5,449 nt of DNA, taken from assembly GCA_023248365.1 (NCBI GenBank), contig JAHFER010000130.1, positions 1 to 5,449 of the forward strand, read 5' to 3'. Numbering within the stretch: position 1 is the first letter of the stretch; each line of letters begins with the position of its first letter. Source of the DNA: Nitrospirota bacterium (lineage in GTDB: Bacteria; Nitrospirota; 9FT-COMBO-42-15; HDB-SIOI813). Under the pieces are notes generated by a model. That model was not told the DNA's origin, ran no database searches, and saw only the letters and a list, made by a program, of their open reading frames with translations. Both the position numbers and the translations under genes were made by a program. Below, one piece after another: positions 1 through 5,449 of this stretch.

Positions 1-734
1 CGTGCAAAGTAGATATGCTCAAATACACACATGGCCTCTTTTGTCCTGGGAAAAGGCATGTAAGAGTTGACACCGTTTTCGTTTATTACAACAATCTCGC
101 CTGGCAATATATCCCTTATAAACCTTGCGCCTATCAGGTCTAATGTAGTGGTTTCAGAGGTAAGAACGTAGGCGCCATCAATCTCTCCAAGAGAAAGCGG
201 ACGGAAGCCATATGAATCCCTTATGCCTATTAATTCCTTGTCAGTAGCGATTAACAGCGAGTAGGCCCCCCTCACCCTTCTCAGTGCATCTATTACCCTT
301 TCAAGAAGTGTGCGTTCTTTAGACACAGCAATCAGATGTACAATCACCTCACTGTCAATCGAAGACTGGAAGATAGAACCATAAGCCTCCAATTCACTCC
401 TCAGAAAACCGGCATTAACAAGGTTTCCATTGTGCGCTAATGCCATTGAACCAAGTGCGTAATTTACAACTATAGGCTGGACATTTTCTATAACACTTGC
501 GCCATAAGTGGAATACCTGTTATGACCTATAGCAATATTCCCCTTCAGCCTTGAGAGTGCTGTCCCTTTAAATATCTCTGAAACATGTCCTATACCCTTC
601 TCGCAGTAAATACTGTTCCCGTCCATTGAGACAATACCGGAACCTTCCTGCCCCCTGTGCTGTAATCCATGAAGCCCCAGGTATACAAGGTTTGCTGCCT
701 CCGGGTGGTTATAGATTCCAAATATGCCGCACAT
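1..734 (-). CDS. purF: Amidophosphoribosyltransferase, N-terminal part (3' end beyond window)
   Basis: PurF transfers the amide nitrogen of glutamine to PRPP, giving 5-phosphoribosylamine, the first committed step of purine synthesis in the cytosol. My translation of the minus strand gives 244 complete codons, open to the left edge. It begins MCGIFGIYNH, so Cys2 becomes the N-terminal nucleophile once Met is removed. No propeptide is visible, unlike in Bacillus PurF. The class II glutaminase fold is intact: LQHRGQEGSGI (24-34), GHNRYST with the glutamine-binding Arg73, HNGNLVN (101-107), the IFQSSIDSEV segment with Asp127, RDSYGFRPLSLG (172-183) and SETTTLDLIGA (193-203). The last residues, CVFEHIYFA, lead into the phosphoribosyltransferase domain, which is off the window. 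A weak Shine-Dalgarno AGGGGT lies 8 bases before the ATG. The gene follows purL by 50 bases on the same strand, so it is the third gene of a purQ-purL-purF operon. Identity is very secure; whether the gene is complete cannot be seen. Confidence 0.97.
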   Translation of the reverse strand, partial: MCGIFGIYNHPEAANLVYLGLHGLQHRGQEGSGIVSMDGNSIYCEKGIGHVSEIFKGTALSRLKGNIAIGHNRYSTYGASVIENVQPIVVNYALGSMALAHNGNLVNAGFLRSELEAYGSIFQSSIDSEVIVHLIAVSKERTLLERVIDALRRVRGAYSLLIATDKELIGIRDSYGFRPLSLGEIDGAYVLTSETTTLDLIGARFIRDILPGEIVVINENGVNSYMPFPRTKEAMCVFEHIYFA

Positions 735-770
735 TATTTATTACCCCTGGAATAATTCAACTGAAAATCT

Positions 771-792
771 GTGTCAGTAAACCGTCATTCCC
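771..792 (+). repeat. 22-base direct repeat, copy 1 (at the purL 3' end)
   Basis: These bases are identical to 3024-3045. The copy covers the purL TGA stop (785-787) and its last codons (GAA and most of GGG), and ends with the GTCATTCCC tip of the REPIN unit seen at 3037. The part outside the tip, GTGTCAGTAAAC, is also shared, so the likeness is more than a chance overlap of a short palindrome tip. It looks like a truncated REP copy. Confidence 0.85.
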
Positions 793-2992
793 CTAACTGC
801 CGGGGGATTGCATTACGCCATGCATCTGACATTTCCTGCACTGCTATATTTATCAGTTCTTTCGAGTTATGTCTGACAATCAGACTTTCCCCGCCAACCT
901 TTCCTATTAATGTCATAGGAACATTCATATCTGAAGCCATATTTCTTATCCGGGCTGCATTAGCCTTATCAACAGTAATAATAATCCTCGACTGGGTCTC
1001 GCCAAATAGCAGGGCATCAGCACGAATATCGTCATTTAATTCTATTTCAGCGCCTTTATTTTTCCCTTCAGCCGTGAGGCTGCATTCAGCAAGGGTCACA
1101 GCAAGCCCGCCTTCAGAGGTATCATGCGCTGATTTTACAATCCCTTCTTTTATCCCGAGGAGACATAAGTCCTGTACCTTCTTCTCCAGGTCCAGATCAA
1201 GCTGAGGCGGGACACCTCGTATCTTATAATGTATCTCTTTAAGGTACTCGCTCATACCAAGCTCTTCCCTGTTCACCCCTATCAGGAAGATTATATCACC
1301 TTCCTTCTTAAAATACTGTGTCATCCGCTTTGAGACGTCCTCAATTATTCCAGCCATGCCTATAACCGGAGTAGGATATATGGAAATATCATTTGTCTCA
1401 TTGTATAGACTTACATTTCCGCTTATCACAGGTATATTGAATTTGCGGCATACAGCAGAGATACCTTCAACAGCCTCCTGAAACTGCCACATTATCTCCG
1501 GTTTCTCAGGATTTCCGAAATTAAGGCAGTCTGTTATAGCCGCAGGCTCTCCTCCCCCGCACACAATATTCCTTGCCGCCTCTGCAACTGCTATTGCCGC
1601 GCCAAGAAAAGGATCACTAAAACAATACCGGCTGTTACAGTCCGTTGTCATTGCAATAGCCTTGTTCGTCCCTTTAATCCTTATAACAGCCGCATCAGAC
1701 CCCGGAAGGACAATCGTATCCGTCCTTACCATATGATCATACTGGCTGTAGACCCACTCTTTCGATGCAATGGACGGGGAAGACAGAAGCGTAAGCAGTA
1801 CCTTATTTAAATCTGAAGGAACAGGTATATTTTCCACGTCAATATCACGAAGTATCTCGAGATAAGGCGGTGGCGCTACAGGCCGGTTATATAGCGGCGC
1901 CTCATCAGTAAGCGCATCAGCCGGTATGTCGGCAACCAGAACTCCACGTTCAAATATCCGTACCCTTTTAGTATCAGTAACCTCACCTATAGTTACAGCA
2001 TCTAAGTCCCATTTAGTAAAGATACCTATAACTTCAGCCTCTTTACCTTTCTCAGTAACAATCAGCATCCTCTCCTGAGATTCTGAGAGCATTATCTCAT
2101 AAGGGGTCATACCGGTCTCTCGTGTTGGAACCCTGTCCGTATGAAGGTCAAGCCCTGTGCCTGCCCTGCCTGCCATCTCACATGATGAACTTGTAAGCCC
2201 TGCTGCGCCCATATCCTGAATCCCTACTATAAGGTCTGCATTCATAACCTCAAGACATGCCTCAAGTAAAAGCTTTTCTGTAAACGGGTCGCCAACCTGA
2301 ACAGTCGGCCTCTTTGCCTCTGACGAGTCATCAAAAACATCCGAGGCCATAGTGGCCCCGTGTATCCCATCCCTTCCGGTTTTTGAACCAACATATATAA
2401 CCGGATTTCCAACCCCTGTAGCCACACCCTTAAATATCCTGTCCTTTTTAACTATTCCAAGGGCAAATACATTAACCAGATTATTTTTGTTATATATCTC
2501 ATCAAAATATATTTCACCGCCCACTGTCGGTATGCCCATACAATTACCGTATCCTGCAATACCGCTTACAACACCGGAAACAAGGTGCTTGTTGTTGGGA
2601 AGTGAAAGTTCTCCGAAACGCAGTGAATCGAGTAACGCAACAGGCCGCGCACCCATAGTGAAAATATCCCTCAGAATGCCGCCAACGCCTGTCGCCGCAC
2701 CCTGATATGGTTCAATAAAAGACGGGTGATTATGACTTTCCATCTTAAATACAGCCGCAAGGCCGTCTCCAATATCTATAGCCCCTGCATTCTCTCCGGG
2801 CCCCTGCAGCACCCTGGGGCCGGTTGTAGGAAATTTTTTAAGGTGAACTCGCGAACTCTTGTAACTACAGTGTTCACTCCACATGACAGAGAATATACCA
2901 AGCTCTACTATACCTGGTTCCCTGCCGAGGATTTTTATAATCCTCTGATACTCTTCTTCAGTTAAATTATGTTGTTTTATCAGATCATTCAT
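785..2992 (-). CDS. purL: Phosphoribosylformylglycinamidine synthase subunit PurL (FGAM synthase II)
   Basis: PurL is the ATP-dependent synthetase subunit of FGAM synthase. It converts FGAR to FGAM with ammonia supplied by PurQ, normally in a complex with PurS. The protein has 735 residues, the usual size of the small, unfused PurL (Bacillus type, about 740). Visible motifs are IFSVMWSEHCSYKSSR (33-48, with the expected catalytic His41), QGPGENAGAIDIGDG (63-77), KMESHNHPSFIEPYQGAATG (83-102), VGDPFTEK (233-240), GIQDMGAAGL (257-266), SESQERML (303-310), DCLNFGNPEKPEI (488-500), SGNVSLYNE (524-532) and HDTSEGGLAV (623-632), so both halves of the duplicated fold are present. The conserved C-terminal AW..AIP is followed by only RQLGE, and the last two residues plus the TGA fall inside a 22-base repeat. 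The ATG at 2992 fits the family N-terminus, but no good Shine-Dalgarno precedes it. It lies 125 bases after purQ and 50 before purF. Confidence 0.98.
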   Translation of the reverse strand: MNDLIKQHNLTEEEYQRIIKILGREPGIVELGIFSVMWSEHCSYKSSRVHLKKFPTTGPRVLQGPGENAGAIDIGDGLAAVFKMESHNHPSFIEPYQGAATGVGGILRDIFTMGARPVALLDSLRFGELSLPNNKHLVSGVVSGIAGYGNCMGIPTVGGEIYFDEIYNKNNLVNVFALGIVKKDRIFKGVATGVGNPVIYVGSKTGRDGIHGATMASDVFDDSSEAKRPTVQVGDPFTEKLLLEACLEVMNADLIVGIQDMGAAGLTSSSCEMAGRAGTGLDLHTDRVPTRETGMTPYEIMLSESQERMLIVTEKGKEAEVIGIFTKWDLDAVTIGEVTDTKRVRIFERGVLVADIPADALTDEAPLYNRPVAPPPYLEILRDIDVENIPVPSDLNKVLLTLLSSPSIASKEWVYSQYDHMVRTDTIVLPGSDAAVIRIKGTNKAIAMTTDCNSRYCFSDPFLGAAIAVAEAARNIVCGGGEPAAITDCLNFGNPEKPEIMWQFQEAVEGISAVCRKFNIPVISGNVSLYNETNDISIYPTPVIGMAGIIEDVSKRMTQYFKKEGDIIFLIGVNREELGMSEYLKEIHYKIRGVPPQLDLDLEKKVQDLCLLGIKEGIVKSAHDTSEGGLAVTLAECSLTAEGKNKGAEIELNDDIRADALLFGETQSRIIITVDKANAARIRNMASDMNVPMTLIGKVGGESLIVRHNSKELINIAVQEMSDAWRNAIPRQLGE
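787..808 (-). repeat. Degenerate hairpin overlapping the purL stop codon
   Basis: ATTCCCC (787-793) and GGGGGAT (802-808) form a 7-base stem with one mismatch and an 8-base loop. The stem has the same outer sequence and nearly the same geometry as the REP hairpins at 3040-3059. It spans the codons for the last residues of PurL and its stop, so the pur transcript can fold here just before purF. It may be a decayed REP unit; no T-run follows, so it is not a standard terminator. Confidence 0.4.
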
Positions 2993-3023
2993 GCGAAAAT
3001 CCCGTGAATCGTGACCGTTGTTC

Positions 3024-3045
3024 GTGTCAGTAAACCGTCATTCCC
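3024..3045 (+). repeat. 22-base direct repeat, copy 2 (between purQ and purL)
   Basis: This is the second exact copy of 771-792. It runs from the spacer before purL into the left arm of the REPIN-like element. The two copies are 2253 bases apart in the same orientation and bracket the purL gene almost exactly. Recombination between them would remove purL. Confidence 0.85.
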
Positions 3046-3105
3046 GTGAAAACGGGAATCCAGAACTATGCCATTGCTCTGGATTCCCACTTTCGTGGGA
3101 ATGAC
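3037..3105. repeat. REPIN-like element: two inverted hairpin units between purQ and purL
   Basis: Two 27-base arms in inverted orientation (3037-3063 and 3079-3105) flank a 15-base spacer and match at 23 of 27 positions. Each arm is also a perfect hairpin by itself: ATTCCCGT-GAAA-ACGGGAAT on the left and ATTCCCAC-TTTC-GTGGGAAT on the right, 8 base pairs with a 4-base loop. All four differences between the arms are paired changes that keep both small stems intact. This is the layout of REP doublets (REPINs), which are non-autonomous and moved by RAYT (Y1-type) transposases; none is in this window. In the pur transcript it would form structure between purQ and purL. No T-run follows on the minus strand, so it is not a classic terminator. 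Confidence 0.85.
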
Positions 3106-3117
3106 ATTTTCATTGTC

Positions 3118-3825
3118 CTATCTCTTATTCAATATCTTCTCCGAATAATGTACTATTGATTCAAAAATAGTATACCCGTCTCTTCCGCCAAGTATCTTCT
3201 CCCCGCATCTTTCAGGATGAGGCATCATTCCGAGTACATTCCCCTGCTCATTACATATACCTGCAATATTACCTGCGGCGCCATTGGGATTTACATCATC
3301 GGTGATTCGTCCGTCAGTCCCGGAATATCTGAACACAATCTGATTATTTTTTTGCAGTTTTGTTAAGGTCTCTTCATCTGCATAATAATTCCCTTCTGCG
3401 TGGGCAATAGGCATCTTGATTATCTGATTCTCAAAATAATCAAGGGTAAATGGGGTATTGATATTATCCACCCTGAGATGAACATCTTTGCAGATAAACT
3501 TAAGTGACCTGTTTCTTAACATGGTTCCCGGTAGAAGTCCTGCCTCGAGGAGTATTTGAAACCCGTTACATATACCAAGCACAAGCCCGCCCTCTTCTGC
3601 GAACTTCCCTACAGACTTCATCACAGGAGAAAAACGTGCAATAGCCCCTGCCCTCAGATAATCACCATATGAGAATCCGCCGGGAAGCAGCACTACATCT
3701 AACCCTGAAAGGTCTTCTTCCTTATGCCATATAAAGCTGGCCGGCTTCCCAAGCACATGCTTTACCATATGGTAACAGTCGTGGTCACAGTTAGACCCAG
3801 GAAAAACTATTATCCCAAACTTCAT
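3118..3825 (-). CDS. purQ: Phosphoribosylformylglycinamidine synthase subunit PurQ (glutaminase, FGAM synthase I)
   Basis: PurQ is the class I glutamine amidotransferase subunit that hydrolyses glutamine and passes ammonia to PurL for FGAM formation. The 235-residue length is normal for the family. The N-terminus MKFGIIVFPGSNCDHD (1-16) is canonical and fixes the start. LLPGGFSYGDYLRAGAIA (46-63) forms the oxyanion-strand region. The nucleophile is Cys86 in GICNGFQ (85-90), and His203 and Glu205 in MMPHPER (200-206) complete the catalytic triad. PIAHAEGNYY (139-148) is the PurQ-type motif. It is the first gene of the purQ-purL-purF run. Upstream there is a divergent gene after 123 bases, so purS does not precede it, although that is a common arrangement. 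No Shine-Dalgarno is visible. A perfect TATAAT lies only 8 bases before the ATG, so initiation may be leaderless. Identity is secure. Confidence 0.98.
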   Translation of the reverse strand: MKFGIIVFPGSNCDHDCYHMVKHVLGKPASFIWHKEEDLSGLDVVLLPGGFSYGDYLRAGAIARFSPVMKSVGKFAEEGGLVLGICNGFQILLEAGLLPGTMLRNRSLKFICKDVHLRVDNINTPFTLDYFENQIIKMPIAHAEGNYYADEETLTKLQKNNQIVFRYSGTDGRITDDVNPNGAAGNIAGICNEQGNVLGMMPHPERCGEKILGGRDGYTIFESIVHYSEKILNKR

Positions 3826-3833
3826 AGATAAAA

Positions 3834-3863
3834 ATTATAGCAGGATTTCTATACCAACAGCAA
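3834..3863 (-). promoter_or_regulatory. Candidate sigma-70-type promoter of purQLF
   Basis: On the minus strand a consensus -10 TATAAT (3839-3834) is preceded, after an 18-base spacer, by TTGCTG (3863-3858), a 4-of-6 match to TTGACA. A start site 6-8 bases after the -10 box would fall at about 3826-3828, almost on the purQ ATG at 3825. The mRNA would then have a leader of only 0-3 bases. This is a pattern match only; an unseen upstream promoter could serve the operon instead. Confidence 0.5.
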
Positions 3864-3870
3864 GCATTAA

Positions 3871-3899
3871 TTGACGGGTTAATATGATTAGGTTAAACT
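3871..3899 (+). promoter_or_regulatory. Candidate promoter of the Spy-like gene and ROK kinase operon
   Basis: TTGACG (3871-3876, 5 of 6 to consensus) is followed after 17 bases by TAAACT (3894-3899, 4 of 6). It points right, about 50 bases before the ATG at 3949. Its -35 lies only 7 bases from the -35 candidate of the opposite purQ promoter, so the two would be back to back. GGTTAA occurs twice here (3877-3882 and 3891-3896), possibly by chance. Only a sequence match supports this. Confidence 0.4.
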
Positions 3900-3935
3900 G
3901 TATCCTGACATGATGGGAAAATAATCAATTATTTG

Positions 3936-3942
3936 AAAGGAG
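3936..3942 (+). promoter_or_regulatory. Shine-Dalgarno of the Spy-like gene
   Basis: AAAGGAG lies 6 bases before the ATG at 3949, which is ideal spacing. It confirms that start and shows that this organism uses conventional Shine-Dalgarno initiation, in contrast to purQ and purL, which lack one. A small AT-rich inverted repeat (AAATAAT, 2-base gap, ATTATTT; 3919-3934) lies just upstream and is of uncertain meaning. Confidence 0.8.
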
Positions 3943-3948
3943 TCTTTT

Positions 3949-4407
3949 ATGATAAAACTGCTGAAAACGGGGTTGCTGGTAATCTTAATATTGGGGGTAA
4001 CAGCAACAACATCTATTGCACAGGATAAAGATATGATGAAACGGAGCGTAGGACCTGCTAATTTCTTTATCTCTATGAAAGATAAAATAGGAATGTCAAA
4101 GGATCAGGAAGAAAAACTGATGGCAATAGAAAAAGATGCCATTAAAAAGATGGAAGAGATATCTCCTGCCATGGCAAATTCACAGCAAATCCTAAGCAAC
4201 CTTACAAAGGATGATGAAATTGACCTGAACAAGGCAAAGGAACTGTTAAAAACCATAGCTTCCCTTGAATCTGAGGCAAGGTTTATATTTATTGAGACAA
4301 TGGTACTTGAAAAAAAGATACTTACAAAAGAGCAGCGGGATAAGGTAACAGCACTCGCCCAGGAGATGTCAAAAGGGTTACAACCGCCGGCGCCTGTTAA
4401 AAAATAA
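3949..4407 (+). CDS. Exported Spy/CpxP (LTXXQ)-like periplasmic protein
   Basis: This is a 152-residue protein with a clear Sec signal peptide: MIKLLK positive start, hydrophobic core LLVILILGVTATT (about 9-21) and a likely cut after SIA (22-24), leaving mature QDKDMM. The rest is charged and predicted to be all-helical, with no cysteine. Two segments resemble the paired LTxxQ motifs of the Spy/CpxP/ZraP family: GMSKDQEEKL (48-57) at the start of the first helix and LTKEQRDKV (125-133) near the C-terminus. Known members are periplasmic chaperones or metal- and envelope-stress sensors; I infer a similar role only from layout and size, and no metal-binding His/Cys tail is present. It ends in a Pro-rich tail, QPPAPVKK. 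It has its own promoter candidate and Shine-Dalgarno and is followed after 15 bases by a sugar kinase, so the two are probably co-transcribed. Family assignment is moderately sure; specific function is unknown. Confidence 0.75.
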   Translation: MIKLLKTGLLVILILGVTATTSIAQDKDMMKRSVGPANFFISMKDKIGMSKDQEEKLMAIEKDAIKKMEEISPAMANSQQILSNLTKDDEIDLNKAKELLKTIASLESEARFIFIETMVLEKKILTKEQRDKVTALAQEMSKGLQPPAPVKK

Positions 4408-4409
4408 GC

Positions 4410-4416
4410 GGGAGGT
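4410..4416 (+). promoter_or_regulatory. Strong Shine-Dalgarno that sets the kinase start at an ATC codon
   Basis: GGGAGGT directly follows the stop of the Spy-like gene. There is no ATG, GTG or TTG in any useful position within the next 30 bases. The in-frame ATC at 4423 is 7 bases after GGAGG, which is ideal spacing. The site therefore argues that translation begins there and not at the ATG at 4651. Confidence 0.75.
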
Positions 4417-4422
4417 ATCACA

Positions 4423-5385
4423 ATCGAATCAGTCATAGGAGTTGACTTAGGCGGTTCAGCAATACGCCTTGGCGCTGTAACAAAGGAAGGTTTATTACGG
4501 AATTTTACAAGCATTGAAGTCCCTGCCGGACGTCAAAAAGATGCTGTTGTTTCCTTAATTGTAAATAGTATTAAAGACCTCAACAAACTCGAAGAACAGC
4601 GCGGAAATAAAGTCCTGGCCGCAGGTATCGGTTCACCAGGAATCATTAAGATGGAGCTGGGGATTATTGCAACTTCTCCCAACTTTCCAGGATGGAAAAA
4701 TATTCCGTTAAAATCTTTGATAGAAAAATCCCTTCATCATCCGGTATTTCTTGATAATGATGCAAACAGCGCTGCCTATGGCGAAAAGTGGATGGGGGCG
4801 GGGAAACGTATCTCAAGCATGATATGCCTTACAATGGGCACTGGAATTGGCGGAGGCATAATATTAGACAATAAGGTCTGGCACGGCGCACATGGTATGG
4901 GCGGGGAACTTGGACACATCACAGTAAACCCGTACGGCCCAAGGTGCAACTGCGGCAATTATGGATGCCTTGAAAGCTACTCATCTGCAACAGGTATGGT
5001 CAGGAGTGCAGTAGAATCTATATCAGCAGGAAAAATGACAAAACTTAAGAAACTTTCCAGCGGTAAAACAGGCAACATTACAGCAAAGATGATCTATGAG
5101 GCAGCAACACAGGGAGACAGACTTTCTATAAGTATACTCAGAGAAGCAGGTAAATATCTCGGAATAGCAATCGCCGGTTTTATTAATATCCTCAATCCGG
5201 AAATGATAGTCCTTACAGGCGAAGTAACAGGGGCATGGGATTTCTTCTTTCCCTCTGCAAAGGAAGAGATAGAGCATAGGACATACACCACCCTTATAAA
5301 ACAGACAAAGATAGTCAGGGGAAAACTCAAAGGAACCGCCGGAACAATCGGCGCGGCAGGCCTGGCGTGGAACAAACTAAAATGA
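4423..5385 (+). CDS. ROK-family sugar kinase, probably glucokinase, with apparent ATC start
   Basis: ROK kinases phosphorylate glucose or related sugars with ATP in the cytosol. From the ATC at 4423 the protein has 320 residues, normal for the family. In this numbering it shows the phosphate-1 motif VDLGGSAIRLG (7-17), GIGSPG, the catalytic aspartate in DNDAN (111-115, Asp113), the phosphate-2 motif TMGTGIGGG (137-145) and sugar-binding GGELGH (160-165). The zinc signature is His165, Cys175, Cys177, Cys182 followed by LES. The C-terminal half carries NPEMIVLTGEV, where most relatives have a Gly-Gly pair instead of Thr265-Gly. The upstream TAA (4405-4407) is in the same frame, and no ATG, GTG or TTG occurs before the ATG at 4651, which would lose DLGG and GSPG. 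This indicates an AUC start or a sequence error. The best match in pattern is GlcK-type glucokinase, but ManNAc or other hexose kinases are possible. The stop is 1 base from the next gene. Confidence 0.9.
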   Translation: MESVIGVDLGGSAIRLGAVTKEGLLRNFTSIEVPAGRQKDAVVSLIVNSIKDLNKLEEQRGNKVLAAGIGSPGIIKMELGIIATSPNFPGWKNIPLKSLIEKSLHHPVFLDNDANSAAYGEKWMGAGKRISSMICLTMGTGIGGGIILDNKVWHGAHGMGGELGHITVNPYGPRCNCGNYGCLESYSSATGMVRSAVESISAGKMTKLKKLSSGKTGNITAKMIYEAATQGDRLSISILREAGKYLGIAIAGFINILNPEMIVLTGEVTGAWDFFFPSAKEEIEHRTYTTLIKQTKIVRGKLKGTAGTIGAAGLAWNKLK

Positions 5386-5386
5386 T

Positions 5387-5449
5387 ATGCGAAAATATTT
5401 AACTCTCTTTAATATAAACTGGCAGAACTCCCTTCAGTACAGGTTTTCA
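5387..5449 (+). CDS. N-terminus of a probable ABC-2 type permease (continues past window)
   Basis: The ATG at 5387, one base after the kinase stop, opens a frame of 21 codons that reaches the right edge: MRKYLTLFNI followed by NWQNSLQYRFS. The pattern MRKYL..F....QNSL.YR is typical of the start of ABC-2 family permeases of multidrug or polysaccharide export type, just before the first membrane helix. No separate Shine-Dalgarno is obvious, so translation is probably coupled to the kinase. With so few residues this is a tentative reading; the sequence beyond the edge should show about six membrane helices if it is right. Confidence 0.6.
   Translation, partial: MRKYLTLFNINWQNSLQYRFS

Noticed and set aside
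771..1205. 144-codon plus-strand open frame inside purL
   Set aside because: It lies opposite the conserved C-terminal part of PurL, has no family motif, and its low-complexity Ser/Ile/Arg composition is typical of an antisense shadow.
2352..2705. 117-codon plus-strand open frame inside purL
   Set aside because: It is fully antisense to strongly conserved PurL motifs, with no Shine-Dalgarno or recognisable domain.
771..3045. CRISPR or composite transposon from the paired 22-base repeats
   Set aside because: There are only two copies, 2.2 kb apart, enclosing a housekeeping gene. There are no spacers, no cas genes and no transposase.
3037..3105. Rho-independent terminator between purQ and purL
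   Set aside because: On the minus strand no T-run follows the hairpin; the sequence continues CGGTTTACTGACAC. purL and purF would be cut off from their promoter, so a repeat element explains it better.
3826..3948. Purine riboswitch ahead of purQ
   Set aside because: The gap is only 123 bases, the likely start site is next to the ATG, and I see no three-stem aptamer pattern.
4104..4514. 136-codon minus-strand open frame across the Spy-like gene and kinase start
   Set aside because: It covers two real genes on the other strand and has the Ser/Phe/Ile-rich make-up of an antisense frame.
4651..5385. Kinase starting at the ATG at 4651
   Set aside because: This start removes the DLGG and GSPG motifs that are well preserved in the same frame upstream, and it has no Shine-Dalgarno. 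The frame clearly extends back to 4423.

Overview
The window comes from a bacterial chromosome of moderate GC content with tight gene packing. It carries a separate PurQ/PurL pair (the small-PurL type of enzyme, as opposed to the fused enterobacterial PurL) and an exported Spy/CpxP-like protein, which suggests a Gram-negative, non-enterobacterial organism. The palindromic repeat between purQ and purL resembles repeats I associate with Nitrospirota- and Deltaproteobacteria-like genomes. That placement is a guess and is not proven by the sequence.

Left part (1-3825, minus strand): a de novo purine operon read right to left, purQ (3825-3118), purL (2992-785) and purF (734 to beyond the left edge). 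PurQ and PurL are the glutaminase and synthetase subunits of FGAM synthase, and PurF makes phosphoribosylamine, the first committed step. purS, the third subunit, is not beside purQ. The purQ-purL gap holds a REPIN-like element: two inverted copies of a small hairpin unit. An exact 22-base direct repeat sits at each end of purL, and the copy at the 3' end contains the purL stop codon.

Middle (3826-3948): a short divergent intergenic region with back-to-back promoter candidates. The purQ -10 box lies so close to the purQ ATG that the mRNA could be leaderless.

Right part (3949-5449, plus strand): a small exported Spy/CpxP (LTXXQ)-like protein, then a ROK-family sugar kinase (probably glucokinase), then the first 21 codons of a probable ABC-2 permease. 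They are tightly spaced and probably co-transcribed. The ROK kinase has no ATG, GTG or TTG at its proper N-terminus. The best start is an ATC codon 7 bases after a strong Shine-Dalgarno, because the first in-frame ATG would remove the DLGG and GSPG motifs.

I see no phage, transposase, CRISPR, RNA gene or defence system. Most of the window is ordinary metabolism. The points worth a second look are the kinase start, the hairpin repeats around purL, and the compact purQ promoter.
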